A stretch of DNA of 64,000 bases from Intestinimonas sp. (lineage in GTDB: Bacteria > Bacillota > Clostridia > Oscillospirales > Oscillospiraceae). Position 1 is the stretch's first letter. Each line of letters opens with the position of its first letter. Shown here piece by piece: positions 9,812 to 15,247 of the stretch. Position numbers and translations under genes: made by a program. The notes beneath the pieces are model-generated. The model was not told where the DNA came from. It did not search any database and worked only from the letters and a program-made list of their open reading frames with translations. The DNA is taken from the NCBI GenBank assembly GCA_022653075.1, contig JALCSB010000003.1, positions 1 through 64,000 of the forward strand. Reading direction: 5' to 3'.

Positions 9812-9844
9812 ATGCGGAGAAAACGGACAGGCAGGCTGACATAG
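9812..9844 (+). CDS. Ten-residue basic leader peptide (possible)
   Basis: A very strong AAAGGAGGTAACC precedes an ATG that opens only ten codons (MRRKRTGRLT) before TAG, 21 bases ahead of the next gene. Such an arrangement may be a translated leader; it may also be chance. Confidence 0.35.
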   Translation: MRRKRTGRLT

Positions 9845-9865
9845 GATTGCACGAGGTGATGAATC

Positions 9866-10090
9866 ATGTACGAATTTAAATTTCCCTTTGAGCCACCCAT
9901 GGAGGACCTGCGTATGACCGTGGAGGGCAAAAACGGCACCTGCTACATTTTCGACACCTGCTGCAAGAACTTTTCAGCGGCCGACAAGGCACAGACGGAC
10001 CGTGCCATTCTGGATATCTACGTCAGGGCGCTGTCCCATAAGCACACCAATGAAGCTGGAAGCCCATTAAAAGAGGAGCGTCCGCAATAG
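9866..10090 (+). CDS. Small hypothetical protein of the 6.4-kb element
   Basis: A 74-residue protein starting at the first ATG after CACGAGGTGATGAATC. The sequence begins MYEFKFPFEPPMEDLRMTVE and has a Cys pair (DTCCKNF). It resembles no family I recognise. It points away from the recombinase and could be an accessory such as a directionality factor, but nothing in the sequence proves this. It ends at a hairpin (10075-10100). Confidence 0.55.
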   Translation: MYEFKFPFEPPMEDLRMTVEGKNGTCYIFDTCCKNFSAADKAQTDRAILDIYVRALSHKHTNEAGSPLKEERPQ

Positions 10091-10100
10091 CAGACGCTCC
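10066..10100 (-). terminator. Hairpin/terminator downstream of the Cys-rich gene
   Basis: GGAGCGTC (10075-10082) pairs with GACGCTCC (10093-10100). On the minus strand the stem is followed by TCTTTTAAT, so it fits the gene ending at 10125. It overlaps the end of the convergent plus-strand gene. Confidence 0.6.
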
Positions 10101-10124
10101 CAAATGGCAGTGTAATTTATTTTG

Positions 10125-10217
10125 TTATCTACAGACAGGTCCACAGCAGCAACGCCAGCAGCGGCCGTTCCAGACCCAGCCGCAGCGCCAACAACGGCAG
10201 CAACATCTACAGAACAT
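10125..10217 (-). CDS. 30-residue cysteine-rich microprotein
   Basis: An open frame of 30 codons encodes a peptide with 11 Cys, 6 Arg and 4 Trp and almost nothing else: it starts MFCRCCCRCWRC and ends CWRCCCGPVCR. AAAGGAGGTG lies 7-8 bases before the ATG, an ideal ribosome-binding site, and a terminator-like hairpin follows. The composition suggests metal binding or disulfide cross-linking, for example a spore-coat or metallothionein-like role, but no family is recognised. The codon string is rich in TGC/TGT repeats, so a low-complexity artefact cannot be excluded. The start codon and ribosome-binding site sit in an inverted repeat (10214-10254). Confidence 0.6.
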   Translation of the reverse strand: MFCRCCCRCWRCGWVWNGRCWRCCCGPVCR

Positions 10218-10254
10218 AAGGTACACCTCCTTTCGCAGGGTTTATACCTTATGT
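10214..10254 (-). promoter_or_regulatory. Inverted repeat enclosing the Cys-rich gene's ribosome-binding site and start
   Basis: ACATAAGGTA (10214-10223) and TACCTTATGT (10245-10254) are a perfect 10-bp inverted repeat. In the minus-strand RNA the loop holds the AAAGGAGG and the ATG falls within the 3' arm of the stem, so folding would hide the start codon. Confidence 0.55.
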
Positions 10255-10383
10255 GTAAAAGCCGTCGCAGTTCGCCGCTACAGTACATTATACCCATATG
10301 AAATCATTTAGGTGATTTACCGTTAAGCGTGTCCCAAGGACTGACTCGGTCAGAGAGACCTGCCGCTCATGCCGCACAGACAT

Positions 10384-10410
10384 AAAAAAGCCGCCCTGAT
10401 TGAGGGCGGC
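10384..10410 (-). terminator. Rho-independent terminator after the 56-residue gene
   Basis: GCCGCCCT (10390-10397) pairs with AGGGCGGC (10403-10410), followed on the minus strand by six T. Confidence 0.85.
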
Positions 10411-10419
10411 CAGCCAGAT

Positions 10420-10590
10420 TCAGCCATCACCACGAGTTAAATTTTCCGCATAATCTTTCAGGCTGTCAAAAGAATTCACATTGCCGGACCTGGTGCGGAT
10501 CTGATCTCTTACATAGTCAGGGAGCTTATTGAAGTAAATCTTCGCCTGCAGATCTTTTTCCAGCAGTTCCGTAAGATCATGGTATTTCAT
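10420..10590 (-). CDS. Small hypothetical protein (56 residues)
   Basis: Starts MKYHDLTELLEKDLQAKIYF and ends SLKDYAENLTRGDG; mostly helical and charged. The ATG at 10590 follows GCGAGGTGATTGAT. A longer in-frame start (10707) has no ribosome-binding site and would run through a hairpin. This type of small protein seems recurrent in Oscillospiraceae, in my recollection, without known function. Its leader is a near copy of the leader of the next gene upstream (10839-10864). Confidence 0.7.
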   Translation of the reverse strand: MKYHDLTELLEKDLQAKIYFNKLPDYVRDQIRTRSGNVNSFDSLKDYAENLTRGDG

Positions 10591-10594
10591 ATCA

Positions 10595-10620
10595 ATCACC
10601 TCGCGGGTAGTATACCCGCA
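10595..10620 (-). repeat. Repeated leader hairpin, copy A
   Basis: 26 bp shared with 10839-10864 (2 mismatches). In the minus-strand RNA it reads GCGGGTATACTACCCGC, a hairpin touching the GAGGTGAT ribosome-binding site of the 56-residue gene. Confidence 0.65.
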
Positions 10621-10671
10621 AAGGCAGAAATCAACCGGGCATATACACGAGCCGATAGCCGCCATAAGTAG

Positions 10672-10693
10672 GCCCGCCCCCAAAAGGGCGGGC
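10672..10693 (-). terminator. Hairpin after the 44-residue gene
   Basis: GCCCGCCC (10672-10679) pairs with GGGCGGGC (10686-10693), just past the stop at 10700. There is no clear T run, so termination is uncertain. Confidence 0.4.
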
Positions 10694-10699
10694 AAGTAG

Positions 10700-10834
10700 T
10701 CAAACATCGTTTTTGGGAGCGGACTGCTTCTTCGTATTACGGTTCTGATTTTGATTTTCGCGGGTGATGGGGATCTGCCCCTCGCTTTTCTTGACCCTGG
10801 CCCATTTATTATCGGGCTGGCTATCCTTTGGCAT
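10700..10834 (-). CDS. Small hydrophilic protein (44 residues)
   Basis: Starts MPKDSQPDNKWARVKKSEGQ and ends in an Asn/Gln/Lys-rich tail; no hydrophobic core, probably disordered. GCGAGGTGATATA provides a good ribosome-binding site before the ATG at 10834. Function unknown. It belongs to a row of four small minus-strand genes (11041, 10834, 10590, 10217) and shares its leader sequence with the 56-residue gene. Confidence 0.6.
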   Translation of the reverse strand: MPKDSQPDNKWARVKKSEGQIPITRENQNQNRNTKKQSAPKNDV

Positions 10835-10838
10835 TTAT

Positions 10839-10864
10839 ATCACCTCGCGGGTAGTATGCCCACA
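10839..10864 (-). repeat. Repeated leader hairpin, copy B
   Basis: Near copy of 10595-10620 placed identically before the next gene. The two changed bases keep a 5-bp stem in the RNA (one G-U pair), which suggests the fold matters. Confidence 0.6.
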
Positions 10865-10885
10865 ATTCAAATATTCAATCGGGGA

Positions 10886-11041
10886 CTACAAATCCTCCAG
10901 GTCCGCGGCGGGGAGATCATTTTCCAGGTTGTCCCGCGCAAGGTCTGTATCAATCATCGGATAGGCGTCTTTTGGAATGGGCTTGTCACCATCTCCGTCT
11001 TCAACGATTCGTTTTCTAGCTTGTTTTCCCTTAGGTTCCAT
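10886..11041 (-). CDS. Small acidic/basic protein (51 residues)
   Basis: Starts MEPKGKQARKRIVEDGDGDK and ends LPAADLEDL: a basic N-terminus and an acidic C-terminus, no hydrophobic segment. The ATG at 11041 follows TGAGGTGATAAT. No family recognised. It is first in the row of four minus-strand small genes of the element. Confidence 0.55.
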   Translation of the reverse strand: MEPKGKQARKRIVEDGDGDKPIPKDAYPMIDTDLARDNLENDLPAADLEDL

Positions 11042-11109
11042 ATTATCACCTCAGGGATAGGGTGACCAAAACAGGCCAGATTATGTTGATAATTGAACGG
11101 AGGCGCAAC

Positions 11110-11334
11110 ATGCGTGAAGTGAGGCCGTGTTCTTTTTCGCTCCGGTGGAACACTTCCGGCGAGGAATGCATAGATTGGACATGCAAGGACCTCTCGGCGC
11201 TGGCGCTGGCCATCGGGGCGTATGTGCAGCCCTTTGCCAGCTGTCGGCAGGCGCGGGAGGCAAAGATTAATCATGGCTCAACAGCGAATGAAGTGGAGAC
11301 GGTGACCATTGATTATGCGTCGGTTTCTGCGTAG
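11110..11334 (+). CDS. Small hypothetical protein
   Basis: A 74-residue protein starting MREVRPCSFSLRWNTSGEEC; the ATG at 11110 follows ACGGAGGCGCAAC. Three of its four Cys lie in CSF, EEC and WTC, and the centre is mildly hydrophobic. No family recognised. It overlaps the start of the next gene and begins the plus-strand lysis-type operon. Confidence 0.5.
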   Translation: MREVRPCSFSLRWNTSGEECIDWTCKDLSALALAIGAYVQPFASCRQAREAKINHGSTANEVETVTIDYASVSA

Positions 11335-11755
11335 CCTGGTTCTGTGGGTGTTCGGCGGCGCGCTGTACTTTTTACTGGAAGTCGCCTGGAAGCTGGCGGG
11401 AGGCCATCCGGAGCGGATCAGCTGGACCATGCTGGTGCTGGCGGCCATTATTTCAATCCCGCTGGACCAGGTAAATGAACACCTGCCCTGGGATATGCCC
11501 CTGTGGCTCCAGGCCATCCTGGGCGGGCTCGGCATCACGGCGGCGGAACTGGTGACCGGGCTCATTTTGAACATCCGGCTGGGGCTGGACGTGTGGGACT
11601 ACTCTGATTTGCCGCTGAACCTGTGGGGGCAGATCTGCCTGCCCTACAGTCTGCTGTGGGTACTGGCAGCCGGGGTGGGGATCATGATGTTTGACTGGCT
11701 GCGGTACTGGCTCTATGGGGAAAAGCGGCCGGAATACATAACATTAAGGAAGTGA
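11309..11755 (+). CDS. Putative ABC-transporter type IV (CmpB-like) membrane protein
   Basis: About 148 residues with four predicted transmembrane helices. The central TAAELVTGLILN and the WDYSDLPLNLWGQICLPYS segment match the family of bacterial membrane proteins often annotated as putative ABC-transporter type IV (PF06541). Start is a TTG at 11309 (GGAG 10 bases before) or an ATG at 11315; neither is decisive. It is co-directional and nearly contiguous with the small membrane genes and lysin that follow. Confidence 0.65.
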   Translation: MIMRRFLRSLVLWVFGGALYFLLEVAWKLAGGHPERISWTMLVLAAIISIPLDQVNEHLPWDMPLWLQAILGGLGITAAELVTGLILNIRLGLDVWDYSDLPLNLWGQICLPYSLLWVLAAGVGIMMFDWLRYWLYGEKRPEYITLRK

Positions 11756-11759
11756 TTTT

Positions 11760-11990
11760 ATGGAGTGGTCGGTGGTGACCGTCGTGATTACGCTGGTGGG
11801 GCTGGTCTCCGTGTTCTGCGGCTTTGCATGGAAGCTGGCGAGGGAGCTGCAGAACAATACGGACGCAATCCTACACCAGACGGAGATGATGAAACAGTTC
11901 CGGCAGGAAAATCAGGACGAACACAAAGGGTTTTCGGATAAGCTGGATAACCACGAGCACCGAATTACTTTTTTGGAGGCGCAAAAATGA
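11760..11990 (+). CDS. Small membrane protein with coiled coil (XhlA-like)
   Basis: A 76-residue protein: one N-terminal transmembrane helix (residues 4-26) and a charged helical tail (ENQDEHKGFSDKLDNHEHRI). The layout, next to holin and endolysin genes, resembles haemolysin XhlA-type lysis accessory proteins, but the order of parts is reversed compared with XhlA, so this is context inference. Its stop overlaps the next start (ATGA). Confidence 0.55.
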   Translation: MEWSVVTVVITLVGLVSVFCGFAWKLARELQNNTDAILHQTEMMKQFRQENQDEHKGFSDKLDNHEHRITFLEAQK

Positions 11991-12283
11991 AGCAGGAAAA
12001 GCCAAAGCCCCGCCGGTGGCTCACGGCCTCCAAGCTGATTGCTTTCTGGATGCTGGCGCTCACCACGGTGGTGTCGGCCGCGACGCTGTATTTTATGCGG
12101 CTGTGCATCCTCCGGGACTTCACCGGGGCGCTGTATCCGCTGTCGGCCCTCATTACGCTGTGCCAGGCGGGAAACGCCGTGGTGCTTACGGCCATCACGG
12201 GCAAATCCAAGGCGGAGAACACGAAAGGCGGTATCACCTACGATACCGCCATGCAGGGCGCCTCCGACGAGGCGACCATTTGA
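11987..12283 (+). CDS. Small membrane protein of the lysis cassette
   Basis: A 98-residue protein with a basic N-terminus (MKQEKPKPRRW), two hydrophobic helices (residues about 17-37 and 45-68) and a hydrophilic tail. Size and topology are holin-like. It is translationally coupled to the gene before it. Confidence 0.5.
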   Translation: MKQEKPKPRRWLTASKLIAFWMLALTTVVSAATLYFMRLCILRDFTGALYPLSALITLCQAGNAVVLTAITGKSKAENTKGGITYDTAMQGASDEATI

Positions 12284-12295
12284 AAGGAGCTTCAC

Positions 12296-12664
12296 ATGGA
12301 AACCATTCAAAACTTCATTCTGTTTCTTGTTTTCGCAGTGGGATGCGGCACCCTCGCGTGGCTGGTTAAGACCAACAAGCAGCGGGTGCTTTCTCTTACC
12401 GAAGAATTAATACAAAAAGCCGAGAGCGCCGTACAGGGCAGCGGCCTGGGTGAGAAGAAAAAGGCCCTGGTGATCGCACAACTGGAGGCGGCGGGCGTAC
12501 AGGTGACGAGCTGGCTGTCCGACCAGATCGACGTGATTGTGGCAGCGCTCAACAGCAAGGGCGCGTGGCTGGCGGGGCAGGTACAGGAGGCGGCATCCAG
12601 CCTGACGGCCGAGGCCGCCTCCGCTGCCACCGGGGAGAGCGAGAGCCATGCCGACGGCCAGTGA
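12296..12664 (+). CDS. Phage holin, LL-H family
   Basis: A 122-residue protein with a single N-terminal transmembrane helix (residues 5-24), then a helical region (LIQKAESAVQGSGLGEKKK, then an Ala-rich stretch). This is the pattern of the LL-H phage holin family, which makes the membrane lesion that releases endolysin. AAAGGAG precedes the ATG. It overlaps the endolysin gene by 17 bases in another frame, as lysis cassettes often do. Confidence 0.75.
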   Translation: METIQNFILFLVFAVGCGTLAWLVKTNKQRVLSLTEELIQKAESAVQGSGLGEKKKALVIAQLEAAGVQVTSWLSDQIDVIVAALNSKGAWLAGQVQEAASSLTAEAASAATGESESHADGQ

Positions 12665-13346
12665 TATCCTTGCGTATGCGCGGAGCTATATAGGTGTGAA
12701 AGAGGCCCCGCCGGACAGCAACAACGTCCCGTTCAATACCCGGTACTACGGGCACGCCGTCTCCGGCTCCTCTTATCCTTGGTGCTGCGCGTTCCAGTGG
12801 TGCCTGTTTCAGGACATCGGCGCGCCGGAACTGTTTTACGGCGGTGGGAAAACGGCGAGCTGCACCACGCTGTACAACTACTACCGCAAGCGTGGACAGA
12901 CCTTAGCGCTATCCCAGCTCAAGCCCGGTGATCTGGTATTCTTTAATTTTGATGGCAACGCTCTTATTATGAATCACATCGGGATCTGTGAGAGCGCCGG
13001 GGGCGGTTCTGTGACCACCATCGACGGCAACACCGGCACCACCAGTGAGGCCAACGGCGGCGAGGTCATGCGCCGGAAACGGGCGCTCAAATACGTGGGC
13101 GGCGCGGCCCGCCCGGCTTACTACGAAAAGCAGGAGGAAGAGACCGTGACTTACGATGAATTCAAGGCGTTTATGAATCAGTACCTGGAGGAGCGGGCGC
13201 AGGTGGCCGCCAGTGACTGGAGCGCGGCGGAACGCGCCAAAGTGGAGGCGGCCGGGATTATCAAGGGCGGCACCGGCACCGGCTATAAGTCCTTTGTGAC
13301 CCGCGAGGAGCTGGCGGTCGTCCAGGCAAGGGCGCTTAAACTGTAA
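12648..13346 (+). CDS. CHAP-domain endolysin
   Basis: A 232-residue peptidoglycan hydrolase. The CHAP (Cys/His amidohydrolase-peptidase) domain spans residues 5-150: the catalytic Cys is in YPWCCAF, the His in IMNHIGIC, with LKPGDLVFFN between them. The C-terminal 70 residues form a helix-rich region (FVTREELAVVQARALKL) resembling the SLH-like repeat found at the end of some Firmicute lysins. It probably cuts the peptide cross-bridge or amide bond of host peptidoglycan. Last gene of its operon, followed by a terminator. Confidence 0.85.
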   Translation: MPTASDILAYARSYIGVKEAPPDSNNVPFNTRYYGHAVSGSSYPWCCAFQWCLFQDIGAPELFYGGGKTASCTTLYNYYRKRGQTLALSQLKPGDLVFFNFDGNALIMNHIGICESAGGGSVTTIDGNTGTTSEANGGEVMRRKRALKYVGGAARPAYYEKQEEETVTYDEFKAFMNQYLEERAQVAASDWSAAERAKVEAAGIIKGGTGTGYKSFVTREELAVVQARALKL

Positions 13347-13357
13347 GGGCATAAATG

Positions 13358-13397
13358 AGCCGGGGGCTTACCGTTTTGACAGGCCCCCGGCTTTTTG
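13358..13397 (+). terminator. Terminator of the lysis-type operon
   Basis: AGCCGGGGGC (13358-13367) pairs perfectly with GCCCCCGGCT (13383-13392), followed by TTTTT. Confidence 0.9.
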
Positions 13398-13533
13398 TTA
13401 AGAGAATGTTTATTTTGCGTTCAAACCCTGTTCATCAAAACGGAGGGGGGATAGGGTATCATAAGACCATCAGGCGAGAGCCGATTTCAAATATTTCTTT
13501 TTTCCTCCTCTCTCTCTTTATTCAACACGAAAT

Positions 13534-13573
13534 AAAAGCGCGGGCCCGTTTCGGCGGGCCTGCGCTTTTGTGT
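13534..13573 (+). terminator. Second strong hairpin/terminator
   Basis: A 15-bp stem with one G-U pair (13534-13548 with 13555-13569), followed by TTTTGTGTTTT. No gene lies between it and the previous terminator. Confidence 0.75.
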
Positions 13574-13674
13574 TTTGTAAGGTATTCCTATCATACATCA
13601 TCTGAATCTATGCTGGCCAAGTGTCCTGTATGGGGAGTCCAGGACATCTTTGCCCGCGCAAATGTAAAAATATC

Positions 13675-13703
13675 TTGACATTTTTTCATTGAAGTAGTAT
13701 TCT
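13675..13703 (+). promoter_or_regulatory. SigA-type promoter for the regulator pair
   Basis: Consensus TTGACA (13675-13680), 17-bp spacer, TATTCT (13698-13703). Reads into the membrane protein/XRE pair. Confidence 0.75.
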
Positions 13704-13742
13704 TTGTATGTAAAATACTTTTGACATTACGGAGGCTTGTTT

Positions 13743-14039
13743 ATGAAGAAAATGGACGAGATGGAATTAAAAATAAACCAGAAAGGAATTAAATGGAGTT
13801 GGACCTTTATGGTATTCCCGCTCGTTATATGGGGTGGATATAACTATGTTAAAACCCGGGAAACGTCGCTCCCCATATTCCTGTTCGTACTACAGTTTTT
13901 GGTTTACTTTTTTGTCACAAGCATTGAAAAAATCAAGGTCGACGATAGCAGCGGTAAAAAACAAATTCTCATTTCTTTCGGTGTGATATTTCTACTCGTT
14001 TTATTTGGCGTAATCCTATTCCTTACTGTTGGTCGCTGA
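13743..14039 (+). CDS. Small membrane protein paired with an XRE regulator
   Basis: A 98-residue protein with three hydrophobic helices and Lys-rich ends. The ATG at 13743 is 7 bases after GGAGG. It is lower in GC than the flanking operon. Pairs of an XRE regulator and a small polytopic protein like this are common in Firmicutes, where the membrane protein is thought to influence the regulator; no specific role can be read here. Confidence 0.6.
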   Translation: MKKMDEMELKINQKGIKWSWTFMVFPLVIWGGYNYVKTRETSLPIFLFVLQFLVYFFVTSIEKIKVDDSSGKKQILISFGVIFLLVLFGVILFLTVGR

Positions 14040-14044
14040 GAATT

Positions 14045-14272
14045 ATGAAGAACAATATAAGAGAACTGCGTAGAGAAAAAAAATACAGGCAGGAAGATTT
14101 AGCAACGGCATTAGGCGTTACCAGACAAACAATAAACGCAATTGAAAACGATAAATATGATCCTACTTTGTTGCTGGCTTTTAAGCTGGCAAACATGCTG
14201 GAAACTAGAGTGGATGAACTTTTTAAACCTGATCCAAAGACGTTAAAATGGAACCTGCCCTGCGGCATATAA
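14045..14272 (+). CDS. XRE (Cro/CI-type) transcriptional regulator
   Basis: A 75-residue single-domain regulator: helix-turn-helix with IRELRREKKYRQEDLA, LGVTRQTINAIENDKYDPTL and the closing ANMLETRVDELF typical of the short XRE group. It begins 5 bases after the membrane protein gene, so the two share the promoter at 13675. It is the only obvious regulator inside the 6.4-kb element and could control its lysis or recombinase genes. Confidence 0.9.
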   Translation: MKNNIRELRREKKYRQEDLATALGVTRQTINAIENDKYDPTLLLAFKLANMLETRVDELFKPDPKTLKWNLPCGI

Positions 14273-14298
14273 AAAGCTGTACTGCTCGCCATCCTCTC

Positions 14299-15237
14299 TT
14301 ATTTTCCCCATAGTAACACACTAACCCCCCACTGCCTGTTTGGCAGTGGGGGGTTACTTAACCTATAACCTATACGTCTATATGTATATCCCCACTCATA
14401 AGTCATAAGCAAAATAAAATCCGCGGCAGCCCCCACGGCACGGTAATCGTGACCCTCGTACAGCAGCCCCTTCTGATCCGCGGAAATCTTGGGTGCCAAG
14501 GCGGCGGCCAGCGGCAGACCCATAGGCGTAAGCTGACTGTTCAAGTTCGTCAGAAAAGCAGCGTATGCCGCGGCGTCCTGTGGAAAAACAAACTCGAAAT
14601 CCACGTCCAGCCCGTCATATCCCTTTTCCTGAATTGTCTTTAATACATTGGCGATTACCGTCTGCTGGAAACCCGGCTCATTCAGGACCCGGCTGGCCAG
14701 CGTATTGGAAAAGTTCCCCTCGTCGGTCAGAGTAGACAGGTGCATAAGAGGCGCGGTGCCAGCCTGCTTTGCCATGGAAATAAGATCCTCATCCTCCGGC
14801 TCCACCAGCGACCCGTCCGGTCGAATCCCGTAGGAAAAGGGCGCCATCCAGGTGAGGAAAGGCAGCGTGGCCCGCAGCAGCGCCCGGTTGATAAACGGGT
14901 ACGCATAGCCATTTACCGTAATCTCCCGGCCCGGCACCTGTTCATAGGCGATGACCAGCGTCTGACCCGGCCACACGGTGGGCTCTCCACCCAAGGTCAG
15001 ATTGTTCCGGTAGAGCTGACGGACCGTAACGCCATAGGCGCGGGCCACGGAGTCCAGCGTATCGCCGGGCTGCACCGTATGAACCGTTTGGGGAAACCTC
15101 AGCACCAGCGCCTGGCCCGGCACCAGATCGGAGGGATTGGGGGGCTGGTTATCCGCCAGAATTTGAGAGACAGGAAGTCCCGCGGCCCGGGCGATGGAGT
15201 CAATGCTGTCGCCCGGCTGGACAATATAAATTTCCAT
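14299..15237 (-). CDS. LysM-GH18 glycosidase, 5' half of the split gene
   Basis: Encodes the start of a spore-type peptidoglycan N-acetylglucosaminidase. Residues 2-46 and 51-96 are two LysM modules (IVQPGDSIDSIARAAG; TVQPGDTLDSVARAYG) that bind peptidoglycan. The GH18 barrel follows, with the catalytic DGLDVDFEF (DxxDxE) near residue 215. Host coding ends at MTYEWGYTY, codon 285; beyond 14380 the frame runs 26 codons into element DNA before a stop, so the protein as it stands lacks the last third of the barrel and is probably inactive. Fusion with 7522-7972 restores WGYTYGPPMAV in frame. The gene lies 10 bases after the amidase gene, in one operon. Confidence 0.88.
   Translation of the reverse strand: MEIYIVQPGDSIDSIARAAGLPVSQILADNQPPNPSDLVPGQALVLRFPQTVHTVQPGDTLDSVARAYGVTVRQLYRNNLTLGGEPTVWPGQTLVIAYEQVPGREITVNGYAYPFINRALLRATLPFLTWMAPFSYGIRPDGSLVEPEDEDLISMAKQAGTAPLMHLSTLTDEGNFSNTLASRVLNEPGFQQTVIANVLKTIQEKGYDGLDVDFEFVFPQDAAAYAAFLTNLNSQLTPMGLPLAAALAPKISADQKGLLYEGHDYRAVGAAADFILLMTYEWGYTYRRIGYRLSNPPLPNRQWGVSVLLWGK
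14322..14356. terminator. Perfect 15-bp hairpin at the right end of the 6.4-kb element
   Basis: The arms 14322-14336 and 14342-14356 are perfectly complementary with a 5-base loop and six consecutive G-C pairs. There is no strong T run. It may stop transcripts crossing the end of the element in either direction. Confidence 0.55.
14380..14387. repeat. attR of the 6.4-kb element
   Basis: Right copy of ATATGTAT. The inner arm at 14361-14377 is the inverted partner of 7981-7997. Confidence 0.8.
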
Positions 15238-15247
15238 TGCGCCCTCC

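Larger units (their letters stand above)
13347..13742. other. Non-coding stretch between endolysin and regulator genes
   Basis: No gene seen. It contains two terminator hairpins (13358-13397 and 13534-13573) and a promoter (13675-13703), each listed separately. Confidence 0.6.
7973..14385. mobile_element. 6.4-kb integrated element interrupting a LysM-GH18 gene
   Basis: Bounded by the 8-bp direct repeat ATATGTAT (7969-7976 and 14380-14387). Just inside each end lies one arm of a 17-bp inverted repeat (7981-7997 and 14361-14377, 15 of 17 matching). If the arms are centred, the crossover dinucleotide is GT at 7973-7974 and 14384-14385. This is the layout of a large-serine-recombinase attP. Contents: a serine recombinase ending inside the left arm, four minus-strand small genes, a plus-strand set of small membrane proteins, LL-H-type holin and CHAP endolysin, and an XRE regulator with a membrane partner. 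No capsid, tail or replication genes are present, so it is a reduced prophage or a dedicated gene-splitting element. Confidence 0.88.

Noticed and set aside
10067-10297. 76-codon minus-strand frame overlapping the Cys-rich peptide
   Set aside because: No ribosome-binding site; its Ala/Val-rich composition is the frame-shifted reading of the TGC/TGT repeats.
10595-10864. Two 26-bp repeats considered as a CRISPR remnant
   Set aside because: Only two copies, 244 bp apart, each tied to a gene start; no spacer structure. No CRISPR array was seen anywhere in the window.
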